Of a DNA stretch of 64,000 bases, positions 45,942 through 57,146 are shown piece after piece; position 1 is the first letter of the stretch, and each line of letters begins with the position of its first letter. The notes below the pieces were generated by a model. That model was not told where the DNA came from. It saw only the letters and a list, made by a program, of their open reading frames with translations, and ran no database searches. Made by a program: the position numbers and the translations under genes. The stretch spans positions 191,679 through 255,678 of the forward strand of contig NW_006766913.1 in assembly GCF_000275845.1 (NCBI RefSeq), given 5' to 3'. The stretch comes from Dichomitus squalens LYAD-421 SS1. Its lineage: Eukaryota > Basidiomycota > Agaricomycetes > Polyporales > Polyporaceae.

Positions 45942-48248
45942 CTACTTGGCCGTCCCGAACCTGATATTCGGCTGCTCCTCCAACCGCACGCTGCTCGGCG
46001 CCTTGACGTCCCACTCCGCCTCCAGCTGGACCTTCTTCCCCGCCTTCACGCCGCACAGCCACTCATACAAGCCGTCCCTCTCGCCGCCCGCCCCGCTCTC
46101 AACCTTCGTCCACCTGACCGTGGCGCCCTTCGTCTCCCCTGAGAGCTTGACGGCAACGTCTTCGCCGTCCTTGGCCTGCGCGAGGCCCTCGGGCTTCCGG
46201 AGTGTGACCGCGATATTCGCCTCGTCGCTCCCGATCGGGACCGCGTCGCGCACGACGAGGTCCGCGATGTCGAACGGGTGGCCGTTCGAGATCGTTGTGA
46301 CGACGGTGCGCGTCAGAGTCTTGGAGGGCTCGGCGAATGAGCGGCGCGGCTCGTACACGGTCCGCGCCTTGGTGTTATATGCGACCTTCAGCGAGGTGTC
46401 GATGCCGAGGACGCAGACGAAGCTCTCGCTCACGCCGATGAGCTGTGACAGAAAGACAGTCCGTCAGCGGACGAGTTGATGTGCCATCAGAGGAGAGAAG
46501 AAGAGAGACTTACGCCGAGCAACGTCTTCGTGACGAAGCTATCGTCCATGAACACACTGACAGGCCCCGCAAGCAGCTCGAACTCGCTCGTGTTCTTGAT
46601 CCGGCCCTCGATGAACGCCGCGTTCGTCTTCCGCGGCACGCACACGTACTTCAGCACCGCAGAGAAATCCAGCACGGCGATCGACACCTTGTGCGCGATC
46701 CCGTCGCTCGCCAGCGACACCTTGCCCTCCACGCGATACGCGAGCGACAGCGGGCTCCGGTCGAGCACTGCGCCTTGGCCTACCTCGTCCTCTTCCGAAC
46801 CCGGTGTGCCACCGACATGCTCAAACTCCTCTTCGGGGTCGGCGTTGGCGGGGGCCGCGGACGCTGGACGCACGCTGAACGGCCCTGGTGCGGTATTTGC
46901 CTGACTGGGAGGGACGACGATGACAGGTTGAGGGTTTGCAGGCGCGCTGCCCCACAAGCCACCTTGTGCGGGTGACGACACCCTGCCGAACAAACCCGTG
47001 GATACAGCTTGAGCGGGTTGTTGGCCGAGAAAACTCCCAGGCTGAGGTTGAGCAGGCTTTTGCGCTAAGAAACTCGTCAAACTCGTGCCCTGGGATTGAG
47101 GCTGAACGGCGGCTTGGCCGAAGGCTCCGAATCCTGTTTGCACTGGCTGCGGCAGTTGCTGCTGCCCCTGACCGAAAAGCGACGCTTGACCAAACGCTGA
47201 CTGCTGCTGTTGTTGGGGCTGTCCGAACAAACCTCCGCCTCCACCAACGGGCTGTCCGAAAGGTCCACGAGCGACATTGGTGTTGATGTTGTTACCCGAG
47301 CTTCCAAGGAGACGCCCCCCTGCGAACGTAAACCGGAGCGGGTCAACTCTGGGGACGGAGAGGCTGCGCAGCGCATGCGAGTTCGCGGTACTGAGGGTCA
47401 GTGAGGTATTGCTCCAATCCTCGCCAGTGGTCTGAATGATGTTGGCGCAATAGTGAAGGGTGACGTCCGAAGACGGCTTGCCGTCCGAGGTGCTGGCGTG
47501 GAGGTCGTAGTAGGGCTGCCAGGTGACCCCTGTGACGACTGTAGGCCGTGAGCATGGGTTTAGTCGATGTGAGACAGAGCTTCTAGGAAGTTATCGCTTA
47601 CGATAGGTCAGTTGTACTTCGACCTTGCGTTCGTGCTTCGCGAGCACGGTAGCCGTAACGACGCCTGCGGTCTCGCCCTTGTGGATGTTGTTGAGCTGCC
47701 AAATCTCCTGATCAAGCGCTTCAATCTGATCGTCCAAGTCAACGATCGCCTTCATAGCGCTGCGCTTCCGCGAGACCCATGTCTCCATGAAAACGTCAAG
47801 GCCCGTCTCCTTGTCGCTGACGAGCGAGCGCGCGCCGTCATCGAGCAATTCGGACTCCCTCTGGCGCACGGTGCGTTCGCCCTCCAGGAGTTTGCGCTTC
47901 GCAGTGAGTTTCTTGATCTCGATGGCATTCTTACTGCTTTTGTGGCTCGGGGCGTTGGCAAGCGTGGTGTTGCACGAGATGTCAACGACACGTGCGTCGG
48001 TTCCTAGGCCATGGATCCTAGGCGATTCCCTATCAACATGGCTGGAGATGTTCGAGATCTTCACCACGTTGCTGCCAGCCTGTTGCAGCGCAAGGTGAGC
48101 CTCAATATGAACGGCAGCGAATATCGACAGGACTTGCCTTCAAGTCGATGGTGAAGGTGCGCTTCAGCTCCGCCGTCGACGACTGGAAGATGGTCACGGA
48201 CTTGACTGGGTGCTCTGACGCATCGAGAGAGATTGTTGAAGAAGTCAT
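45942..48248 (-). CDS. DUF4140/DUF4139 (MuiA-like) protein with an FG-rich insert
   Basis: Exons, complement of 48138-48248, 47602-48079, 46514-47538 and 45942-46442, give 704 residues. An N-terminal DUF4140 segment (HPVKSVTIFQSSTAELKRTF, KISNISSHVDRESPRIHGLG) is followed by a coiled coil (AIVDLDDQIEALDQEIWQLN) and the DUF4139 domain (VTGVTWQPYYDLHAS, QTTGEDWSNTSLTLSTANSH, SVSESFVCVLGIDTSLKVAY). Between about residues 290 and 420 the domain is interrupted by a low-complexity insert rich in Gln, Gly and FG/GLFG motifs, like nucleoporin repeats. The biochemical role of the family is unclear. The first intron (48080-48137) uses a GC donor (AAG|GCAAGT), needed to join DLK to AGSNVVKIS. Confidence 0.85.
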
Positions 48249-48297
48249 GGTGGTTGGTGAGAGAAGGAGACAAGGGCTGCAATAGCTGAAGGCGACC

Positions 48298-48306
48298 CTT
48301 AAATAC
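48298..48306 (-). promoter_or_regulatory. TATA-like element upstream of the DUF4139 gene
   Basis: GTATTTAAG on the minus strand lies about 50 nt before the ATG at 48248. The assignment rests on position and sequence only. Confidence 0.3.
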
Positions 48307-49119
48307 GCCACATTACGGTTGAGTCAAAATAGAAGCCTCGCGGGACCGTCGCTCGTTGCCGGATGCTGCTGCGATACTAAAGCCCAATGTTTACAGGATG
48401 CGGTGTTCATGTGCTGCAGGATTCTGCTGGAAACAAAGACACAACATACAAGCGATTGAACCTGCCGCCGATTTCCCATCACGTTTACGGATTCGACCGG
48501 TATGGCCTTCAGCAAGAGGACAGAACGGTCATTGTCCCCACAGCACGCCTGCTGTCGAAGGAACAATGAAGCAGTCTCGCGAAGTGCAATTACCAATGAA
48601 CCCCGATGCATACTGCACGACGAAATCGTGCAACGACTACAATGTATTTAAAACAGTGTATTCACCAAGCTAGGAAAGCTTTTAGGTCACAAATTTCCCT
48701 CACACACGAATAGAGAAAAAGCTGTGTAGAGGCCCACAGAACCGCACAAGCTGTCGCTCAAGACCGATAGTCGCTGCGGATATGCTCTCAGCGCGGCAAT
48801 CGGAAGCTCGTAGTCGCTATGTAGGAATCGAGAGTTCAGTGGTATTTGCTGCTATGGCGTGAGAGATGAGAGTACTTGAGCGCAGGCCGATGTCGCCTGG
48901 TCACCACGGTCATACAAACCCATTATATTTGCCTCGATTCGCTCATTGGAGAGAGTCTGGGCGGAGCGAAGATGACCAGAGGGTACGATACTTCGGTAGA
49001 GCGGTTGCCACCTTCCTCTGTCAAGAAACGCAACCTCAGCAGCTTCGGACGATCAGCTCTTATAATTGCCAAGAAACCCAGATGTACACTGACGAATCGT
49101 ACAAGTCCACGCCAAGATA
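48307..49119. other. Intergenic, no feature recognised
   Basis: 5' flank of the DUF4139 gene and 3' flank of the CK2 beta gene. No coding signature was found. Confidence 0.4.
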
Positions 49120-50240
49120 TTATGCGTTCTCCTCCAGCTCTTCCAACCGTGTGATCTGCCTGCAGCCAGTAAGTATCAGCCTCCAACTGAACCTGAAGAT
49201 GGAAAGTGGACACACACCTATCTCTGACCGCCTCCTGCCACCTCTGCAATTTCGCAATCTCGTTCACCTGGAACCCGAAGATCCGCGGGCGGTACCGGTC
49301 CGCCTTCAACGCCACACTCGCCGTGCTCATCCCCTCCCCAACGCCCTCCGTCTCCTGCTCGTCCCTCACCCTCCTGCTCCGCCTGCTGCCTTCGACGTCG
49401 CCCCGTCCCGCGAGCGCGAGCTCGACCGGGCCGCTCTTTGGTGGGATGAGGTTCGGGTAGACGAGGAAGAGGAGGTGCGGGAACGACGTGCCGAAGTACG
49501 CGCCGTCGATGGACCCGTGCCGGGACGACTTGGGCGAGTAGATGTCCTCGCAGCGGCCGCAGTACAGCTTGACGGACTTTTCGTAGGGCACGTCGGTGAG
49601 GCCGACAGGAAGGAGGGGCTGCGATTGGCAGAGGACGCGCGGGCAGCGGCCGAAGTCGGCGCGCTTGTATTTTTCAAGCTGCGTGGACGTGAGCGCGTGG
49701 ATATGAACATGGACGGAAACGGAAGGGGAGAGGACAAAGGTGAGAAGGGGAGGCGCGCAGCGGTGGCGAATTCGTACCATTTTTGCGAGGCCCCGCGCTG
49801 TCACTATCCATCGCGCGTGGATGAGGCCGTACAAGAGGCGGGCTTGCAGGTCGAGGTTGCCACGGAGGTCGTCCTGGATCTCCTCGTCTACTAGGGTAGG
49901 GGTTGGTACTCCAAGAACGATCGGAGCAGACTGAGAGCATACCAAGATTGTCCGTGATCATGTCCAACGCCTGCGCGTAGTGCTGTACCTCCGTGTTGAG
50001 GCCCGTGAGATTGAAGCGGTCAAGGATGTAGTCCTCCTCGACTTCACAGAAGTATTCATTGCCCTTCGACGACAGGAACCAGGAGATCCACTGCAAGACA
50101 CATCAGACCGAAGTCATTGCGCGAGTTGGAGACATATTCACCGAGCTAGGAGAGCTTGAGTACGCGTCCGGCATAGACTGGTGTCTCAGACACTCACTTC
50201 GAATAGTCGGAGCCAGATCCGGTCGAGACTTCCTCCACTG
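49120..50240 (-). CDS. Casein kinase II regulatory (beta) subunit
   Basis: Exons on the minus strand are about 50240-50198 (5' border open), 50145-50142 (4 nt), 50090-49943, 49890-49778, 49678-49218 and 49159-49120. CK2 beta signatures are continuous: [58 protein letters not shown], then [17 protein letters not shown] and [12 protein letters not shown] with the four zinc-binding Cys, [18 protein letters not shown], and the tail [22 protein letters not shown]2 beta dimerises and directs the CK2 holoenzyme. The 4-nt exon supplies the Ser before WISWF; without it the two flanking exons are in different phases. The start codon lies further upstream in an exon I could not identify, so the 5' end is incomplete. 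Confidence 0.85.
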
Positions 50241-50693
50241 CATAGATCTGGCTGTCAGAGAGCGCACTGAATGATATTCTCTAGCGTACTGACTCGTGTC
50301 GAAGGTGCTGAGAGACGAGGACAAGGACAAGGGCAGATCCGTGGCTGGAGGTCGTGAGCGAAGGGAAGCAAGCAAGGATGGCTTCAGACTCGAAGCGAAT
50401 GGAACAGACTCGGATAAGCAAGGAGTTAAGGTTCCATTTATTCTACCCTTGTTAGGGAACAATGTTACCGGATGTCAGACCATTTACCAACATACTTATC
50501 GTCTACTTTACAGGTCAATAGTCCACTACAAATGAGCGTCTACTTCCTTTCAGTAAAGCCACGATCGACCGTTGCCCTCCACATCCATCCCGCTTCTGCC
50601 TCTCCCTGGGTCTCTTTGTCGTCCACGGGTCTCTTTTTCGTAATCAGGCTTGAGATGATCAGCAGTCCAAGCTGAATATAAAAACTCTTGCAC
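50241..50693. other. Divergent intergenic region between CK2 beta and the MBOAT gene
   Basis: It probably contains the first coding exon of CK2 beta (minus) and promoters for both genes. No clear ATG-plus-donor exon was found for CK2 beta. Confidence 0.4.
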
Positions 50694-52994
50694 ATGCTGG
50701 GTGACGCGGTAGTCCAAATGCCCACCGACCTCCGCCCGACCTCCACATTTGAGCTGGACTCGCCGCTGGAGCCCTCGCACAGACCGAAAGGCATCACTCG
50801 ACTGACCGTGGATGTAACCTCTTCCTATAGCTCTCAAGTCAAAGCACAAACCCACCCCGCGCCGAGATGGAGGACACCGGAGTTCATGGTGTACTACGTG
50901 ACGTTCCTGTGCGTGGTGCCGCTAATGGTTTGGATACCCTATACACTAAGCTCGCGTGAGTGCCCGTGTTTAACCATTGGGACCTACACACTGAACCCTC
51001 TGAGCGTAGCGTCGCATCCTAATTACCCATACTACGAGCGCTCATTATCCCCTGGCTGGTTATTCGGTAGACGAGTGGTGAGTACCTGTACTCCTGGTTA
51101 GAGTCAAACATGTGCTCGGCTGGGTCAGAGGTTGAGCCTGAACCTGCACACCTCTGCTACCTAGTCTGGCTGCAGACACTCCTGGTAGAACGGCCAACTA
51201 TGGACTTCAGTTGTCGGATGTTAATGTATTACTTCAGGACAACAGCGACAACCAATACAGATCTTTTCGGAATGGCCTCCTCCCTCTCACTTTGCTCGCG
51301 AGCGTACACTTCGGTCTAAAACTACTCTACGCCGTCCTCACGCGCAAGGCGTCCTCCCTATCGGGCTCGAATAATCTCTACCGCATACCCTTCCTAGTCG
51401 TGTTCTGTACTGCGATGCTCTTCGGCCTGCACGGCGCGAGCGCACTCAAAGTCTTTGCCATCCTCTCCGCCAACTACGGCATCGCGAAGACGTGTAAGGG
51501 CTCGAAAGCGGGGCCCATCCTGACGTGGATCTTCAACGCGCTCGTTCTCTACGCGAATGAGAGGAACAGCGGGCATAGATTCGAGCAGCTACATCCCATC
51601 TTCGCGTCTTTGGTGCGTCCGTCAGGTGCATGCCGCAACCTCGCTGACCTGACTAGCTTGCATGCGGTTCATGTAGGACGCATGGCAGGGAATCTACCCG
51701 CGGTGGTACATCAGCTTCAACATCACTATGCTGCGCCTCGTATCGTTCAGCATGGACTATTATTGGGCGTGTAGGGGCGTTGGCCTGCCTGAGGTGAGCT
51801 CCTGCTCAAGTCGACACGCAGCACGAGGAACCTGACGGTGACGTGCAGACTTCCTTGTCAGATAAACATAGGCCAAGAGTCAACCACAGCCTAGACACCT
51901 ACTCGTTTCTCAACTATATTGCGTACGTGCTGTACCCACCCTTATATATAGCCGGACCTATCATGACATTCAATGACTTCATGTGGCAGGCGAGTCTACG
52001 TTATATGAGACATATTATCGTCCTAACGTTGCACTTGTAGCTGAAAGCACCACTTACTATCACCTGGCGGACTGTGCTCGGCTACCTGGGTCGTTTCGTG
52101 GTGTGCATTATGACGCTGGAGATGATCCTGCACTTGATGTACGTCGTCGCGATCAAGGACCGTAGAGCTTGGGTCGGCTACTCAGCCGCGGAGCTCTGCA
52201 TGGTCGGCTTTTGGAACCTCATCATCGTCTGGCTCAAGGTACCTCCTGGCTTGTCTCTTTCCCCCTCTCGCCCCAGCTAACGGGACCGTCGCAGCTCCTC
52301 GTTCCCTGGCGCTTCTTCCGCCTTTGGGCACTCGCAGACGGCATCGACCCGCCAGAGAACATGTTGCGGTGCATGGCGAACAACTACTCGCCGCTCGGGT
52401 TCTGGCGCGCGTGGCACCGGTCGTACAACCTCTGGATCGTGCGCTACATCTACGTCCCGCTCGGGGGCGCGCGCAACCGCGTCGCCGCGAGTGTGCTCAT
52501 CTTCACGTTCGTCGCGCTGTGGCATGATTTGTCGTTCAAGCTGCTTGCGTGGGGATGGCTCGTGAGCTTGTTTATTCTGCCGGAGGTGGGGGCGAGGTAT
52601 TTGTTGCCAGCTTCGAAGGTGCGTTTCTGGCGTGCTCTGTGGGAGTACTCTTTTGCTGATCAAGTGTGTGCAGTTTGGCGACAGGGCGTGGTACAGACAC
52701 GTCGGGGCTGTCGGCGGTGTGCTCAACGTGCTGATGATGATGACCGCGAACCTGGTTGGCTTCGTCATCGGCACCGACGGGATGAAGTACATGATGGAGC
52801 AAATCGTGGGGAGCTGGCAAGGCATCCGGTTCCTGTTGTTCGCTTGTGCATGTCTATTCGTTGGCATCCAGATAATGTTCGAGTACCGGTAAGTCACAGG
52901 CGTGTTGCTCTGGTCCACGTGGTGTGCGGCTGACTTCGTAAAACATATTTGTAGGGAGGAGGAGGAGCGACAGGGTATTGTTCGTCGTTGCTAA
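50694..52994 (+). CDS. Gup1-like MBOAT family membrane protein
   Basis: Exons 50694-50955, 51010-51077, 51238-51612, 51677-51793, 51849-51989, 52041-52238, 52295-52618, 52674-52888 and 52955-52994 give 579 residues, close to yeast Gup1 (560). Typical blocks are [100 protein letters not shown] and [16 protein letters not shown] with the conserved MBOAT His. Gup1 proteins are ER membrane acyltransferases that remodel GPI-anchor lipids. Many hydrophobic segments are present. Intron 51990-52040 has a GC donor (CAG|GCGAGT), the only choice that keeps [12 protein letters not shown] in frame. Met50721 is an alternative start. Confidence 0.9.
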
Positions 52995-53532
52995 CAATTG
53001 CGGCTCCAATGGACTTCGATAGTGGTAATGTAATTTATTTACTGCCGATTATACTGTTCGACATGCTTTCCATGGTATATCATCGGTCTTTTTGGCCACG
53101 GCGAATCATCTCCGCCTTCGATAGGATTCTTAGTCTTGGACCTTTGAACCTGATCCGTCCTCAGGCCTCAGTAGTTATGGGAATGCGGCGGCCATGCGTC
53201 GATACAGCAGAGGTGTGAGGACGCACTTGAGGTGGAAGGAAGTGATGATGCTCTGATTGAGGCGGTTCGCTATCCCTGTTGCTTTGGAACGGTCCTGTGA
53301 TGGCTCTTAGTGTACAGGGAGCATAAAGTCGGAAGTGATTGTTGTACTCGTACATACTCCTGGTACCGGTTGGCGAGTTCGCGCGGAGCGCCCGGACGAG
53401 AGCTTGCTCGTGAACGACACACCCGCGCGCCAGCCTTCCTACAGCTTTCTGCCTGACCACCACCGTATCTACCTCCATTCCTTTACTTCTCATCTCCCCC
53501 CTTTCATCCGCCAGCTACGCACACTTATCTCG
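52995..53532. other. Intergenic / 3' UTR of the MBOAT gene
   Basis: Short open frames only; probably untranslated sequence of the flanking genes. Confidence 0.4.
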
Positions 53533-54004
53533 ATGCCCTCCGACTACCGATACGAGCGAATCCCGACAAGCGATGAGAAGCGTAGGGTCCCCCGACAGGA
53601 ACCTACGAGCGATGTCAGGGAGCTGCACCGCCGTCTCGAGCAGGACCCCCGCTTCAATCCGCCGACGCCCTCGCCCTGGAAACGGTTCGCGCTGGTCCTG
53701 TTCCTCGTCTTCCTACTCTATGTTGGCCTCAAGCTCCGCGTGAACGCCATCAAGAACCTCGAGCCCGAGCCAAGCGTCGTCCATGCGACCAGGTAAGTAC
53801 GTCTGAGCATCCCCTACACTTCTCTGTAATGGGGGAGACGAGAGCGGTCGGGGCTGAACATGTAGGGGGGCGTTGTAATGGGATGCGTTGTACAGGTACT
53901 CGAAGGACTACAAGTACCGGCCTGCGGCGAGCCCCATCATCACGGAGAGGCTGAAAGATGGTCGGACGCGGGTGCGGGGCGCTGCTCCTACCGCTAGGCG
54001 GTGA
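53533..54004 (+). CDS. Small single-pass membrane protein, function unknown
   Basis: Exons 53533-53792 and 53896-54004 give 122 residues. It starts MPSDYRYERIPTSDEK, has a basic cytosolic part (LHRRLEQDPRFNPPTP), then one hydrophobic helix (RFALVLFLVFLLYVGLKLRV) and a short C-terminal part with DYKYRPAASPIITERLKDGR. The N-terminal basic residues suggest an N-in orientation. The 103-nt intron is longer than usual but has clean borders (GTAAGT...TACAG) and keeps the frame. I do not recognise a named family. Confidence 0.7.
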
Positions 54005-54790
54005 AGGTGCGTTTACACTTCATGCTGTCAGTTGTGCGAAGTCAGGCTCACCTACTATGGTGTACTACAGGCTTGCGGAGACTTGGATTGATCGTCTTGA
54101 CGGAGCATTTACACTTACCCCTTCTCCGCCTTCTCCCTCTGTTAGCTGTTCCTGATCCCTCACGTTCTTTGTTGACAATCGTATATGAATCTCATCCTGC
54201 TTGCTTCTATTTGGATTCGTTTGCGCGGCTGACATGTGGAGCGGTGCGAGGTGAGTTTCAGCTCGTCGGAAAGTTGGGCTGGTATCGGACACTTGGCTGT
54301 ACCTGCAACCACCGAGCACTCAGCACTCAGTACTCAGTACCCAGCGCCGAGCTTGCGTCAATGCATGCGGTAGCGACATCCATCGGTGTTGGTATATTAT
54401 CCGCAGCTCTCGTGTGTCAATGCGCCGTGGGCCCACAGCTTATACAATCCGCTCATCGAGGACGGTCTTCAGACCATGCAATCAAGTGAAGAGCCTGCTG
54501 GATGCCAGCTCTATGCCGGAGGATGTCCTGGCATCCTACAGTATGACATCCACTCGTGTGTCCCGTACTGGGACTACGCAACCACACATCAGGACACGGG
54601 GTGTCGGCATTGCCGGGCACACTGGACTCACGCCAGAAGGGATTTCTCTCCGTATCCGATAGAATTTGCAAAAACGAGTGAGCTAACGGTACAACTAGTT
54701 GTTCTGTGCAGCGAGAGCGAATGATCAAAGAAAATCACAGCTATAGCTAGGGATCCACCGCCAATGACACCGCAAAGTCCACAACACAGC
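54005..54790. other. Intergenic with a short 7-nt tandem repeat
   Basis: Around 54316-54345, CACTCAG-type units repeat four times with small changes. No gene was recognised. Confidence 0.45.
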
Positions 54791-56203
54791 TTACGCGACG
54801 CCCTTCTGGGCCTCACCAGCGTGCTTCTGGTCGGTGGCGATGTTGGTGGTAAGCTTCTTCCTGCAAAGCAGGAAGCATCAGCTCCGCATCCCGACACTAC
54901 CACACGACGACAGCAGAACACGTACTGCTCATCAGCCAGGGAGCTCTCAAGGTCAGACGTGTCCGAGCCCGCAGCCTGGGCCTTCGCGATCTTGATGTTC
55001 AGCGCCTGGACCTCGCCCGTGAGCTTGAGCACCTTATTCGCGATCTTGCCGTTCTGGAGCGCGTCCGCATCCGCGCCGGACGCCGCGTCGATCGCGGGGT
55101 TAAACTGGTCGGTCTCGGCCGACTCGGCCGCCTCGCGCATCGTGTTGATGTTCTCTACGATGGAGTCGTCGACCGTGGCGAGGTCAACGCCGGCAAAGGG
55201 GTCGACAAAGACAGCGTTTGCGTGCTCTTGGGCGCTGCCGGCGGTGCCATCGGAGATCTGGAAGGCGGCGTAGCTGTGGGCGGATATCAGTCACCCTCGC
55301 CTTCCCTCAAGCTGTGTGTAAGTGCAATACTCACTCCTGAACGGGGAAGCTGATCGACGAGCCGTCGGTGCCAGTGGCAGCGTCAACAGGAGCGGAGGGG
55401 GTGGCGACGGCAGCAGACGAGGTGGCCTTCGATGCCTTAGCCGACTTGGTATTGGCGGCCTTGGTCTTAGTCGCCGAGGCCGCAGACGTTGTGGAGGCTG
55501 CAGCTGAAGCCGAATCGGACGCAGATGCGGCGGCAGACGAATCCGATGAGGACGCAGCGGAGCCGCCGGTGACACCCTTGGAGGGCTGGCCGGACGCCTT
55601 CTGGTCGAGCGAAATGTTGTTGTTAAGCTTAGTCTGCTCCTCGGAGATCTTGCTCTGGATAGAGGACGTGTCATCGCCTGACGCCTGGGCCTGTGCGAGC
55701 TGCAGGAGCCACCGACTTATTCAGCATACTTCCCTTAAACAACATCGACACGAACACGCGCACCTGAATGTTCAGCGCCTGGATCTCTCCAGTAAGCTTG
55801 AGGACCTTGTTCTTGATCTTGCCATTCTGGAGGGCGGTAGCCTCATCGCCAGATGCGGCGTCGATCTGAGGATTGAACTGGTCCGTCTCCGCGGACTCGG
55901 CGGCCTCGCGCATGGTTTGGACGGCCTTGAGCGTGGCGTCGTCAACGGTGGCCAGATCGACACCATCGAAGGGGTCGACAAAGACAGCATTAGCCTCGGC
56001 CTGCGCATTACCAGCGGTGCCGTCGGAGATCTGGAAGTCAGCGTAACTGCGGAAGCCATGCTGTAAGTTACGTTCTGGAGCAAGGACGTGCGGGTGTGTA
56101 CGTACTCCTGTTCTTGGAACGCGCGGCGGGTGAGGCGGAGCGGGGCGGCGGCGGCGAAGCCAGCCAAGGCGACGACGATGAACTTGGAGGCAAAGTAGAC
56201 CAT
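54791..56203 (-). CDS. Secreted protein with two tandem copies of an unnamed fungal domain
   Basis: Exons, complement of 56106-56203, 55764-56046, 55335-55699, 54926-55273 and 54791-54860, give 387 residues. A signal peptide (MVYFASKFIVVALAGFAAAA) is followed by domain 1 (YADFQISDGTAGNAQAEANA, VFVDPFDGVDLATVDD, MREAAESAETDQFNPQIDAA), a Ser/Ala-rich linker, and domain 2 with nearly the same motifs (YAAFQISDGTAGSAQ, VFVDPFAGVDLATVDD). Both domains end in a helical LKLTGE(I/V)QALNI stretch and a QKKLTTNI- or QTKLNNNI-type tail. Each domain starts at a matching GA|TAC splice border, so exon duplication is likely. No enzymatic motif is visible. Confidence 0.85.
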
Positions 56204-57146
56204 CTTGGGGAAGTCAACAACGAGGAGTGTTCAACACTGAGCTGATCAAAAGTGAACGAGTTTGATAGTGCTGAACGGCCGATGACACAGAACTAGCTGT
56301 GGAGTCGCTGCAGGAAGAACAACAGAGACAGACTAGCTGCGAGTGCAAGAAGGAAGGAAGAGGCCTTCGAGACCGGACCACGAGGAAAGGAAAGTGGAGG
56401 AGAGAAAGTGTGAGGGTGCAACATGACTCCCTCGGGGTTCTTATATCAGTTCCGTCGAGCTCGCCTTTCTTGCGTGGTGGCGCCAGCGCACCGTATGCTG
56501 ATCAGTGTACCGACGGCTGCTCGACCCGGGTTTCCACAACAGGGTAAGCTCGCGGACAAATCGCCCGGGAACGTTCCAACGTTCTGTTGTCGGCAGTCGC
56601 TTGCAACGCCATCCGCGGAAGAACAAGGTGGCATCATCAAGACCTGCCTGCTTCGGCAATGGGATCGTTCCGGATCCCATTAGCGCTCATGCAATTACCT
56701 CGCGGCCCGTCCCCATGGACGACAACCGGGTTGCCGTGGAAGATCTTGGCTTGGCACACGGCCATGCGTGGGGACAACCGGCGCAACGCTCAGCTATCGG
56801 AGCCGCTAAGAGGGAAAGAAGATCACGCCTGCAAACGCTCATCATCCTCGTGGGGGAGGCTCCGAAGTGCCTCAGCGGCATATAAACGTCATTTGGGACG
56901 ATGTAAACAAGGGAGGAACGGATCGCTGAGAGTTGAAAGAGAGGATTAAATCTTGGGAACGAAAGCGGAGGGGGGAGGGCTGAGTTGACGTGACGTTTGT
57001 AGACCACCCTTATGGTGAAATAGTCCTGAGTTGTCGAGCCCTGGAACAGTTCGGCGCATACCCCGATTCGGATCGGTAACTCGACGCATAACGCAACTAT
57101 GTGTGGGCAATCACATTACAAGAAGAGTCACTGATATGCATGTACA
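56204..57146. other. Intergenic, no gene seen
   Basis: 5' flank of the secreted-protein gene and 3' flank of the aldehyde dehydrogenase. A minus-strand gatataagaa near 56436-56448 could be a distant TATA box. Confidence 0.4.

Noticed and set aside
52988..53218. Hydrophobic 76-codon frame after the MBOAT gene
   Set aside because: Overlaps the stop and lies in the expected 3' UTR; no conservation recognised.
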